From the NCBI GenBank assembly GCA_017424235.1, contig JAFPAQ010000177.1, positions 1 through 37,230 on the forward strand: a stretch of DNA of 37,230 nucleotides. Direction: 5' to 3'. Position numbers and translations under genes: made by a program. Source of the DNA: Lachnospiraceae bacterium. GTDB taxonomy: Bacteria > Bacillota > Clostridia > Lachnospirales > Lachnospiraceae. Below, in pieces: positions 25,398 to 32,658 of this stretch (within the stretch, counting starts at the first letter, position 1; each line of letters begins with the position of its first letter). The notes below the pieces were generated by a model. That model was not told where the DNA came from and searched no databases. It saw nothing but the letters and a program-made list of their open reading frames with translations.

Positions 25398-26327
25398 TTA
25401 TTTATTTTTAAGTGCCTGATCGATATCTGTGATCATATCAATAACTGCCTGTCTTGAAGCATCTGCAAAGTTCACACTGCCAAACTTAGCATATTTCTCA
25501 TTCTGATAAGCAGCAATAATTCCTCTTGATGAGTTAACGATAGCACCAAGTCCGTCCTCATTAAAGAAATGCACAAGATCCTTGCCCTGTCCGCCCTGGG
25601 CACCATAACCAGGTACAAGAATAAATGAATTTGGCATGATCTTTCTAAGAATCTTACCCTGTTCAGGATATGTAGCACCTACTACGGCACCTACATAGCT
25701 ATAGCCTTTACTGCCCATATGCTGACTTCCCCATTCAGCGACCTTTTCTCCAACAAGCTCATAGAGTGGTCTGCCATCAACAAGTCTGTCCTGAAATTCT
25801 CCACTACTTGGATTAGATGTCTTAACAAGTACGAAAATACCTTTATTTTCTTCCTTGCATACATCGATGAAGGGCTGAACTCCGTCAGAACCAAGATAAG
25901 GGTTCACTGTTACAAAATCCTCATCAAAGCCTGCACATAAATTGTTTCCTACCTGTACCTTACCAACATGTGCTGTAGCATATGCTGCTGATGTAGAACC
26001 GATATCGCCTCTTTTGATATCACCAATCACTACAAGGTCTTTCTGTTTACAGTAATCAACTGTCTTTTTAAATGCTATAAGGCCAGGAATTCCAAACTGC
26101 TCATACATAGCTATCTGTGGCTTAACTGCTGGAATAAGATCATATACTTTGTCAATTATCTCTTTGTTATAAAGCCAAATTGCTTCAGCAGCACCCTCTA
26201 AGGTCTCACCTTTTTCTTCAAAAGCGATCTTCTTAATGTGATCCGGTACAAATTTCATCATAGGATCAAGACCTACCACGATTGGGGCACCTGTTTTCTG
26301 AATCTTATCAATAAGTTTATTAATCAT
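25398..26327 (-). CDS. pyrF: Orotidine 5'-phosphate decarboxylase
   Basis: A 309-residue enzyme making UMP from OMP, the last step of pyrimidine synthesis. It shows the family signature VIGDIKRGDIGSTSAAYA with the catalytic Lys and Asp residues, GLDPMMKFVP at the N-terminus, VNPYLGSDGVQPF and the phosphate-loop region VPGYGAQGG. The length fits the longer bacterial group (subfamily 2, ~300 residues) rather than the ~235-residue E. coli type. It lies 37 bases downstream of nrdD on the same strand, so it is probably transcribed from the nrdD promoter, linking UMP and deoxynucleotide supply. No attenuator precedes it, unlike pyrB in the same window. Confidence 0.95.
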   Translation of the reverse strand: MINKLIDKIQKTGAPIVVGLDPMMKFVPDHIKKIAFEEKGETLEGAAEAIWLYNKEIIDKVYDLIPAVKPQIAMYEQFGIPGLIAFKKTVDYCKQKDLVVIGDIKRGDIGSTSAAYATAHVGKVQVGNNLCAGFDEDFVTVNPYLGSDGVQPFIDVCKEENKGIFVLVKTSNPSSGEFQDRLVDGRPLYELVGEKVAEWGSQHMGSKGYSYVGAVVGATYPEQGKILRKIMPNSFILVPGYGAQGGQGKDLVHFFNEDGLGAIVNSSRGIIAAYQNEKYAKFGSVNFADASRQAVIDMITDIDQALKNK

Positions 26328-26364
26328 TTTACTTACCTAACCTTTCCGGCATCTGCCTGTTTGA

Positions 26365-28806
26365 TTATAGTGTAACACATTTAAGAAAATCTGTATACTT
26401 TTTAATATCTGACACATTCACATATTTCTGCCTTGACTGACCGTTTACCACTACAAGCGTAGGTGCCTGCATAACACCATATTCAGAAGCAAGCTCCATA
26501 TTTTCCTCTGCATCTATCAAAGTATAATCAATTCCCTTTAAAAACTCCTTTGCTAACCTGCAATTAGGGCATGTTTTTGTAGTAAAAAGCATAGGTTTAC
26601 CTGTATCAACAGATATTTCTTCATCATCAATAACAAATTCTATATTTTTCTCAATTTTTCTTGCTGAATCAATTGCCTGTTGAAAATTTAATTTATTAAA
26701 ATCGTCCTTATATTTTTTATTGTTATTTATATCGTTATTGCCAACAACATATTCTGTCCTGTTTTTGTACTCCTGTAGCTTTCCGTCGTTCCAGTTCTGT
26801 ACGGGTCTGTAATATCCTGTAATACGGCTGTATACCTCTGTAACCTTTCCGCACTTCGGACAATATTTCTGTTCGCCGGCAAGATAACCATGCTCTTTGC
26901 ATATTGAATATGTAGGTGACATTGTATAATATGGCAGTCTGTAATTTTCTGCAATTGTTCTTACAAGCTTCGCTGCTGCTTTCCAGTCAGGAAGCTTTTC
27001 TCCAAGAAAGGCATGAAATACAGTTCCTGAAGTATATAAAGTCTGCAATGAATCCTGTATATCAAGAGCATCAAAAATATCAGTAGTGTAATCGACCGGT
27101 AAATGTGAAGAATTGGTATAATATGGAACATCTCCATCATTACCTGCCGTAATTATATCCTTCCATTTCTGCTTATCATGCTTTGCAAGTCTGTATGAAG
27201 TACTTTCTGCGGGTGTAGCTTCAAGGTTATAAAGATCACCATACATCTCCTGATAATCTGACAGACGCTCTCTCATATGATTGAGCACTTCTTTTGTAAA
27301 TTCCTGCGTTTCTGTATGTGTCATATCTTTTTTTAACCATTTTGCATTAAGTCCTGCTTCATTCATTCCCACCAGACCAATTGTTGAGAAATGACTTTCA
27401 AAGGTGCCAAGATAACGTTTTGTATATGGATAAAGCCCTTCATTTAAAAGCTTTGTGATAATCTTTCTCTTTATATCAAGCGACCTTGCTGCTATGTCCA
27501 TCATTCTGTCCAGACGTCTGAAAAAATCATCTTTGTCCGTCGCCTGATAGGCTATTCTTGGCATATTTATAGTAACTACACCAATACTTCCTGTACTCTC
27601 ACCGGAGCCAAAATATCCACCGGTCTTTTTGCGAAGTTCACGAAGATCAAGTCTCAATCTGCAGCACATACTTCTGACATCAGATGGCTCCATATCTGAA
27701 TTTATGTAATTAGAGAAATAGGGTGTACCATATTTAGCTGTCATTTCAAATAAAAGGCGGTTATTCTCAGTATCTGACCAGTCAAAATCTCTCGTTATTG
27801 AATAAGTAGGTATGGGATACTGAAATCCTCTTCCATTTGCATCTCCCTCTATCATAATTTCGATAAAGGCTTTATTTACCATATCCATTTCTGCCTTACA
27901 ATCCTTATAACAGAAATCCATTTCCTTTCCACCAACTATGGCAGGAAGCTCTGCAAGATCATTTGGAACTGTCCAGTCAAGAGTAATATTGCTAAAAGGC
28001 GCCTGTGTTCCCCATCTGCTGGGAGTATTTACACCATAAATAAAAGATTCTATGCACTTTTTTACTTCCTCGTAAGACAGGTTATCCACTTTTACAAAAG
28101 GAGCAAGATATGTATCAAATGAAGAAAATGCCTGTGCACCTGCCCATTCATTCTGCATTATTCCAAGGAAATTTACCATCTGTGTACATAACACTGAAAG
28201 ATGTTTTGCCGGAGCAGAAGTAATCTTTCCTGTAATTCCTCCAAGTCCTTCTTTGATAAGCTGTTTTAATGACCATCCTGCACAATAACCTGTAAGCATT
28301 GACAAATCATGTATATGTATGTCTGCATTTCTGTGAGCCTGTGCAATCTCCTCATCATAAATTTCTGACAACCAGTAATTAGCAGTTACGGCACCTGAAT
28401 TAGACAGTATAAGTCCTCCTACTGAATATGTAACTGTAGAATTTTCTTTTACTCTCCAGTCTTCTATTTTTACATAACTGTTTACCACATCTTTATAATC
28501 AAGTATTGTGGATTTCATATTGCGCATCTTTTCTCTCTGCTTTCTATAGAGTATAAATGCCTTAGCCGCCTGTGTATAACCGGCCTGCTCAAGTATCTTT
28601 TCCACACTGTCCTGAATATCCTCTACATGTATCTTTCCTGCCTCTAACTTATTCTGCATATCCGCAGTCACTCTCAGTGTAAGCAAATCCACTATATCCT
28701 GATTATACTGCACCTGCGTTGCGTCAAATGCCTTGATAATAGCCCCACCTATCTTATTTAACTGAAAATCGGCAGCTATCCCATCACGTTTTATTACCGT
28801 AAACAT
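26365..28806 (-). CDS. nrdD: Anaerobic ribonucleoside-triphosphate reductase fused to a redoxin domain
   Basis: An 813-residue class III reductase making dNTPs from NTPs under anaerobic conditions. Residues 1-95 form an ATP-cone (VIKRDGIAADF start) for allosteric control. The barrel core follows. Near the end are the zinc Cys pairs (CKEHGYLAGEQKYCPKCG) and the glycyl-radical loop RITGYYRPVQNWNDGK with Gly 664. Residues ~735-813 are an added glutaredoxin/NrdH-like domain with CPNC (746-749), which fits the NrdD subgroup that uses a redoxin as electron donor instead of formate. The activase gene nrdG is not next to it or anywhere in the window. AAGGAG precedes the ATG by 9 bases. Two NrdR-like boxes flank its promoter. 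Confidence 0.94.
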   Translation of the reverse strand: MFTVIKRDGIAADFQLNKIGGAIIKAFDATQVQYNQDIVDLLTLRVTADMQNKLEAGKIHVEDIQDSVEKILEQAGYTQAAKAFILYRKQREKMRNMKSTILDYKDVVNSYVKIEDWRVKENSTVTYSVGGLILSNSGAVTANYWLSEIYDEEIAQAHRNADIHIHDLSMLTGYCAGWSLKQLIKEGLGGITGKITSAPAKHLSVLCTQMVNFLGIMQNEWAGAQAFSSFDTYLAPFVKVDNLSYEEVKKCIESFIYGVNTPSRWGTQAPFSNITLDWTVPNDLAELPAIVGGKEMDFCYKDCKAEMDMVNKAFIEIMIEGDANGRGFQYPIPTYSITRDFDWSDTENNRLLFEMTAKYGTPYFSNYINSDMEPSDVRSMCCRLRLDLRELRKKTGGYFGSGESTGSIGVVTINMPRIAYQATDKDDFFRRLDRMMDIAARSLDIKRKIITKLLNEGLYPYTKRYLGTFESHFSTIGLVGMNEAGLNAKWLKKDMTHTETQEFTKEVLNHMRERLSDYQEMYGDLYNLEATPAESTSYRLAKHDKQKWKDIITAGNDGDVPYYTNSSHLPVDYTTDIFDALDIQDSLQTLYTSGTVFHAFLGEKLPDWKAAAKLVRTIAENYRLPYYTMSPTYSICKEHGYLAGEQKYCPKCGKVTEVYSRITGYYRPVQNWNDGKLQEYKNRTEYVVGNNDINNNKKYKDDFNKLNFQQAIDSARKIEKNIEFVIDDEEISVDTGKPMLFTTKTCPNCRLAKEFLKGIDYTLIDAEENMELASEYGVMQAPTLVVVNGQSRQKYVNVSDIKKYTDFLKCVTL

Positions 28807-28829
28807 TCAACCATACTCCTTCCTAGCAT

Positions 28830-28908
28830 ATGACAAAAATGTCATTTCCCCGCTTTGACGTACAAAATCTAGATAGCTACAATTGTAATCTGTAACCATC
28901 TAGATTTT
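28830..28908 (-). promoter_or_regulatory. Structured 5' leader of nrdD
   Basis: On the nrdD transcript an 11-pair perfect stem (AAAATCTAGAT, 28908-28898, with 28874-28864) encloses a 23-base loop. A second 6-pair stem with a 4-base loop (ATGACA 28830-28835 and TGTCAT 28840-28845) lies about 20 bases before the ribosome site. No T-run follows either stem, so they are not terminators. Confidence 0.45.
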
Positions 28909-28919
28909 CTCTCCTAATC

Positions 28920-28948
28920 ATAATAACAGAATGTTTGTTCATAGTCAA
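28920..28948 (-). promoter_or_regulatory. Sigma-A promoter for nrdD-pyrF
   Basis: Minus strand TTGACT (28948-28943), 17-base spacer, TATTAT (28925-28920). Start near 28913, about 107 bases before the nrdD ATG. Confidence 0.78.
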
Positions 28949-28958
28949 CGAATATATT

Positions 28959-28974
28959 ACTAAATATCCTGTGT
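28959..28974. promoter_or_regulatory. NrdR-box-like site 1 upstream of nrdD
   Basis: The 16-mer ACTAAATATCCTGTGT matches 12 of 16 positions of the NrdR box consensus acaCwAtATaTwGtgt. It lies about 10 bases upstream of the -35 element. Confidence 0.55.
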
Positions 28975-28986
28975 TTTTTTATTTTA

Positions 28987-29002
28987 ATACAATATCTTGT
29001 GT
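28987..29002. promoter_or_regulatory. NrdR-box-like site 2 upstream of nrdD
   Basis: ATACAATATCTTGTGT matches 14 of 16 positions of the NrdR box consensus. It is 28 bases from site 1, close to but not exactly three helical turns. NrdR binds paired boxes at ribonucleotide reductase promoters and represses them when ATP/dATP binds its ATP-cone. Confidence 0.72.
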
Positions 29003-29036
29003 TTTTATGACACAATAGTCATTTATTAATATGCTG

Positions 29037-30116
29037 TTATCTGGTCTGTAAAAACTGGTATTCCCGCTTTGCAGCAGTATCCTCAGGATATGTATTCATA
29101 TACTCCTCCATCATGACCTTTGCCTTTCCAAAATCGCCATTATACTCAGTTGCCACTATCAGATTAAATTGTAAATCTCGATAACAGTCACTCTCACCAA
29201 GCTCGATTCCCTTGTTAAATACATCAAGAGCTTCCGCATATTTTCCCTGTTTCAACAGACAGCTTCCAAGACTGTTATATATCTCTGCATTCGGCTCATT
29301 CTGCTCAATGTAAGTCTGATACACTATTGAAGCATAATTCATATCTCCCATTTTTTCATAAGTCTGTCCAAGTATAAGCGAAACCTCGGCATTATTTCCA
29401 TTCATAAACGGCTCAAGGCACATTCTTGCATTTTCATAATCCTCAAGATAGAAATACAATATACCTCTTTCCTGATCTTTTATACTCTTGCCCTTTTTGT
29501 CCATGAAATCCCTGACGAAAGTTTTTCCTTCCTCATCATAACCGGCTGCCTGCATTTCCTTATATGCACTAATCACAAGATTAAGATCATTAGGTGCAAG
29601 TGCAAATGCTTTTCCAAAATCGTTCACTGCTGCTTCATAGTTTCCCTGTTTTAATCTTGAGCATGCCCTTAAATAATAAGCCTGTGTCTCTTTTGCTTTT
29701 AAATCAATTATAGCAGTATACAGATTTTCTGCTTCGTTATATTTATTCTGTTTCATGTATGTAGCAGCAAGGTAATAATTAGTATCATATACCAGATCAG
29801 AAAGCCCGCCCTCGGCACACGAAATGGAATGCAAAAAAGCCTCTTCAGCCTGTACATAATCTCCAAGCCCCATAAATGCAAGTCCTTCACCTCTGTAAAT
29901 AAGCTGACTGTCTTCATTATTCAGTATAGCCTGCTCAAAACATTCCATGGCTCCATTATAATCATACTTTTCTATAAGCTCCATGCCCTGCTTAAGACTC
30001 TCATTATCAGATTTCTTTCCACAACCTGTCACACCAATCAAAAGCCCCGCACACAAAACAGCCACTTTTATAACTGACTTATTCTTTATATTTCCTAATA
30101 TACTGCAATTAAACAT
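29037..30116 (-). CDS. TPR-repeat lipoprotein
   Basis: A 359-residue exported protein. The N-terminus has a basic segment, a hydrophobic stretch (VAVLCAGLLIGV) and a lipobox VTGC with Cys 32, so it should be lipid-anchored on the outer face of the membrane. The rest is about nine TPR-like 34-residue repeats (for example NGAMECFEQAILNN and GKYAEALDVFNKGIELG). TPR domains bind peptides or other proteins; the partner is unknown. I place the start at ATG 30116, 11 bases after AGGAG; the frame also opens at 30143. It is divergent from an OmpR-type regulator and has a near-consensus promoter. Confidence 0.87.
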   Translation of the reverse strand: MFNCSILGNIKNKSVIKVAVLCAGLLIGVTGCGKKSDNESLKQGMELIEKYDYNGAMECFEQAILNNEDSQLIYRGEGLAFMGLGDYVQAEEAFLHSISCAEGGLSDLVYDTNYYLAATYMKQNKYNEAENLYTAIIDLKAKETQAYYLRACSRLKQGNYEAAVNDFGKAFALAPNDLNLVISAYKEMQAAGYDEEGKTFVRDFMDKKGKSIKDQERGILYFYLEDYENARMCLEPFMNGNNAEVSLILGQTYEKMGDMNYASIVYQTYIEQNEPNAEIYNSLGSCLLKQGKYAEALDVFNKGIELGESDCYRDLQFNLIVATEYNGDFGKAKVMMEEYMNTYPEDTAAKREYQFLQTR

Positions 30117-30168
30117 TTTATCCTTAACTCCTAAATATATCATCTGTAACTATTTACACTTAAATCCT

Positions 30169-30197
30169 ATCATAAAGTAAACGATAATTTATGTCAA
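30169..30197 (-). promoter_or_regulatory. Strong sigma-A promoter for the TPR lipoprotein
   Basis: Minus strand TTGACA (30197-30192), 17-base spacer, TATGAT (30174-30169). Confidence 0.78.
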
Positions 30198-30237
30198 TTT
30201 ATTATCTATATTTTGTTCAATAACACATTATACCTTA

Positions 30238-30266
30238 TTGATACATTTTTTTTAAAATGATATACT
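30238..30266 (+). promoter_or_regulatory. Sigma-A promoter for the OmpR-type regulator
   Basis: TTGATA (30238-30243), 17-base spacer, TATACT (30261-30266). Start near 30273, about 28 bases before the ATG at 30301. Confidence 0.75.
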
Positions 30267-30300
30267 TATAATAATTTTTTTGATAAGGCATGGTGTTTTT

Positions 30301-31017
30301 ATGAATAAACTTTTGCTGATTGATGATGATAAAGAAGTTTTAAAAATTAATACAAAATATTTCAAACAAAAAGAATATGAAGTCGAGTATGCCACAAGTG
30401 CAAAAAGCGCATTAAATAAACTAAAAAAATTTACTCCGGACTGCATAATTCTCGATGTTATGATGCCGGGAATTGACGGCTTCAAAGCATTTACAAAAAT
30501 ACGAGATTTATGTGCTGCTCCTATCATATTTCTTACAGGTTGTGACTCTGAGGATGACAAAATAAACGGATTGTTACTTGGCGCGGATGATTACATGATA
30601 AAGCCTTACAGCCTTCGTGAGCTCGAAGCACGTATACAGGTAGTCATAAGACGTTATGGACTTATTAATAACGCCTCCCTTTCAGATAATGCAAGCTGTA
30701 TTGAACTTCCACCACTTACCATAAATCTGTCAAAGCACAAAGCCTATTACAAAAATACTGACAATTCTACTGAAGAACTTATGTTAAATAATAAAGAATT
30801 TGAATTACTACATCTTCTTGCAGCATCCCCAAACGAAGTCTTTTCTTTTGATGAAATTGGTCAGAAGGTATGGGGAGGATACATAGAAAGTGACAGAAAA
30901 ACCATAATGGTAACTGCCAGCCGGCTAAGAAAAAAGCTGGACGCATATCCTGAGCTTTCCAAGTTTATCGAAACAGAATGGGCGAAGGGATATAAACTCA
31001 TATATAATATCAAATAG
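30301..31017 (+). CDS. OmpR/PhoB-family response regulator
   Basis: A 238-residue transcription factor. The receiver has DDD (8-10), phospho-acceptor Asp 52 in CIILDVMMPGIDG, Thr in IFLTGCDSED and the Lys of MIKPYSLRELEARI. The C-terminal winged helix carries LMLNNKEFELLHLL, EIGQKVWGG and the recognition segment DRKTIMVTASRLRKKL. The start is ATG 30301; an upstream TTG (30280) has no ribosome site. A kinase gene follows after 25 bases, so this is a two-component pair. It is divergent from the TPR lipoprotein, a plausible target. Confidence 0.93.
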   Translation: MNKLLLIDDDKEVLKINTKYFKQKEYEVEYATSAKSALNKLKKFTPDCIILDVMMPGIDGFKAFTKIRDLCAAPIIFLTGCDSEDDKINGLLLGADDYMIKPYSLRELEARIQVVIRRYGLINNASLSDNASCIELPPLTINLSKHKAYYKNTDNSTEELMLNNKEFELLHLLAASPNEVFSFDEIGQKVWGGYIESDRKTIMVTASRLRKKLDAYPELSKFIETEWAKGYKLIYNIK

Positions 31018-31042
31018 TAAGAAAGGGCTAATCCACCGGACT

Positions 31043-31837
31043 ATGAAAAATAAATTTGAAATTCCTGAACTAAGTGTAGAAGAGCTTTCTCATGCCTTGT
31101 ATGAAGCGAATCTAAAATTGATTGACGCAAACAAGAGACTTAAAGATGAAGAAAAACAAAGACTTGACTTTTATGCAAATATTTCACATGACCTAAGAGC
31201 TCCTGTCACTGCAATTTCAAATTCAATTGAATATCTTTTATCAGCATCGGATTTAAGTAAAAATGAAACTCAAGAGACGCTTGTGATAATACAGAAAAGA
31301 ACCGAGTATCTCCAAAAACTGATAAATGATATTTTCCTTTTATCCTCTCTTGAATCATCAGACCAAAAAGTCCATAAGGAGCCTGTTGATTTGGGTTTCT
31401 TTTTAGAAGACTACTACTATATGAACTGTAATGATATTATTTCTGATAATGTAGAATTTGACCTTGATATTCCGGAGAATATGTCAGTCATCACCCAAAT
31501 GGATCCACACCTTATGCAGCGTGTGTTGGATAATCTTATAAACAATTCACTAAAATACCGAAGAGAGCAGCTCCATATAGTTCTCAGCACCAGATTAGAA
31601 GGTGATACTATAATAATTCAGTTATCTGACAATGGAAAAGGCATCGCCAAAAAACATATTCCATATATTTTTGACAGATCTTACACAGCTGACAGATCAC
31701 GTACTCCAAACTCAGATGCCAGCAGTGGTTTTGGACTTTCAATAGTGCAAAAAATAATAGAACGCCATAATGGCACTATTTCCTGCGAAAGTGAGCTTAA
31801 TAAAGGTTGTACTTTTACAATACAAATACCTGTTTAA
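31043..31837 (+). CDS. Soluble sensor histidine kinase without a sensor domain
   Basis: A 264-residue kinase partnered with the regulator just upstream. The first ~40 residues are a charged coiled coil (ALYEANLKLIDANKRLKDEE) with no membrane helix or PAS/GAF domain. HisKA follows with His 49 in ANISHDLRAPVTAISN, then HATPase_c with NNSLKYRR, SDNGKGIAKKHIPYIFDR and SSGFGLSIVQKIIERHNG. Both catalytic modules look intact. With no sensor of its own, the signal must come from an associated protein or from the coiled coil. A weak AAAGGG site lies 15 bases upstream, so translation may be coupled to the regulator gene. Confidence 0.9.
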   Translation: MKNKFEIPELSVEELSHALYEANLKLIDANKRLKDEEKQRLDFYANISHDLRAPVTAISNSIEYLLSASDLSKNETQETLVIIQKRTEYLQKLINDIFLLSSLESSDQKVHKEPVDLGFFLEDYYYMNCNDIISDNVEFDLDIPENMSVITQMDPHLMQRVLDNLINNSLKYRREQLHIVLSTRLEGDTIIIQLSDNGKGIAKKHIPYIFDRSYTADRSRTPNSDASSGFGLSIVQKIIERHNGTISCESELNKGCTFTIQIPV

Positions 31838-31914
31838 TATTCTAATAAGTCGGGTTTTGACCTGTGTACAGTAACTCAAATAAACTAAAAAATCATTCTT
31901 GTAGATTTTATACA

Positions 31915-31943
31915 TTGACTAATATTAAGTTACTATATATAAT
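31915..31943 (+). promoter_or_regulatory. Sigma-A promoter for the PqqD-like gene
   Basis: TTGACT (31915-31920), 17-base spacer, consensus TATAAT (31938-31943). The ~75-base leader holds a short AATCAA/TTGATT inverted repeat near 31982-32005. Confidence 0.8.
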
Positions 31944-32023
31944 TATGTCGTTATATATTGAGAGAGATTAATTAATGTAACAATCAATTTATTTAATTTG
32001 ATTAGTTTAGAATGGAGGCAAAA

Positions 32024-32308
32024 ATGAACGAAAATACTGTTGTGCGTCTTATCAAACATTTAGATGTAACAGATCTATCTGGTGAAAAAGTAATGATTGA
32101 TTTTTCAACCGGTAAGTATTTCCTATTAAAAGGATCAGCTAATGATATTTGGGATTTTCTTGTAGCTTCAGGAGATTCTCCACTTTCGGTAAATTCAATT
32201 AAGGAAAAGCTCCTTGAAGAATATGATGTTGATGCTGATACTTGTCTTAAATCAGTTATAGCTTTTCTTGAACAAATGAAAAAGAATGAATTTATCGAAG
32301 TTTTATAA
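32024..32308 (+). CDS. PqqD-family (RiPP recognition element-like) protein
   Basis: A 94-residue protein with the PqqD pattern: a three-stranded start (KVMIDFSTGKYFLLKG, with the usual 'leader-peptide groove' strand), an N-D-I-W helix (SANDIWDFL), then a winged-helix tail with IKEKLLEEYDVDADTCLKSV and FLEQMKKNEFIEV. PqqD-like domains bind leader peptides of ribosomally made peptides for radical-SAM or other modifying enzymes. No such enzyme, precursor or transporter is within the window, so this copy is an orphan. Start at 32024 follows GGAGG by 5 bases. It has its own promoter and terminator. Confidence 0.82.
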   Translation: MNENTVVRLIKHLDVTDLSGEKVMIDFSTGKYFLLKGSANDIWDFLVASGDSPLSVNSIKEKLLEEYDVDADTCLKSVIAFLEQMKKNEFIEVL

Positions 32309-32378
32309 ATGTTACATACATTGAAAAATAATCTGTTCATACCGATACTTTTGCATAAATATACTAAATAAAATTTAT

Positions 32379-32415
32379 GACCATATAATATCACATGTTA
32401 TTATATGGTCTTTTT
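32379..32415 (+). terminator. Terminator after the PqqD-like gene
   Basis: A perfect 12-pair stem GACCATATAATA (32379-32390) with its complement (32399-32410), 8-base loop, then five T. Confidence 0.82.
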
Positions 32416-32426
32416 ATATTATATAC

Positions 32427-32455
32427 TTGAAACAATATCTTTGATATGATATTAT
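32427..32455 (+). promoter_or_regulatory. Sigma-A promoter for the pyr leader and pyrBI
   Basis: TTGAAA (32427-32432), 17-base spacer, TATTAT (32450-32455). Start near 32462 in an A-run, about 32 bases before the leader ORF and about 195 before pyrB. Confidence 0.78.
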
Positions 32456-32493
32456 TATAAAAATATGTGTTGGGGCTGAAAGGAGACAAAAAT

Positions 32494-32595
32494 ATGAACA
32501 GTATTGCTATTATCAACAAATCAATTGCAAAAACTCATATTCCTGTTTCTTTTTGTAATTATAATTCAGCTTTTTTAATAGTTTTTAAATTTTAA
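32494..32595 (+). CDS. Putative pyrimidine-operon leader peptide (PyrL-like)
   Basis: A 33-codon ORF beginning MNSIAIINKSIAKTHIPV and ending AFLIVFKF-stop. AAAGGAG lies 7-9 bases before the ATG, the best ribosome site in the region. Its second half is encoded by U-rich RNA with runs of five to six U, and its TAA stop (32593-32595) overlaps the first bases of the terminator stem that precedes pyrB. This is the arrangement of the E. coli pyrBI leader, where RNA polymerase pausing at U-runs under low UTP lets the ribosome catch up and block the terminator. The peptide itself is not expected to have a function. It shares no obvious sequence with enterobacterial PyrL; the match is in architecture. 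Confidence 0.68.
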   Translation: MNSIAIINKSIAKTHIPVSFCNYNSAFLIVFKF

Positions 32596-32622
32596 TAAGA
32601 GAGATTTTTCTCTTATTTTTTT
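32594..32622 (+). terminator. Attenuator terminator before pyrB
   Basis: AATAAGAGA (32594-32602) pairs with TCTCTTATT (32609-32617) around a 6-base loop, followed by a T-run to 32622. It lies between the leader ORF and pyrB, so pyrBI can be expressed only when it is bypassed. A ribosome at the leader stop codon would cover the 5' arm. Confidence 0.82.
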
Positions 32623-32658
32623 ATGCCCCCAAACAAAAAGAAAGGTATGGATAACATT

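Noticed and set aside
29008-29023. A short inverted repeat (ATGAC-N6-GTCAT) near the end of the TPR lipoprotein gene as its terminator
   Set aside because: The arms are only five bases and no T-run follows on the minus strand.
32002-32394. A 130-codon minus-strand frame across the PqqD-like gene
   Set aside because: It mirrors the PqqD-like coding region and crosses its terminator; it has no ribosome site or promoter of its own.
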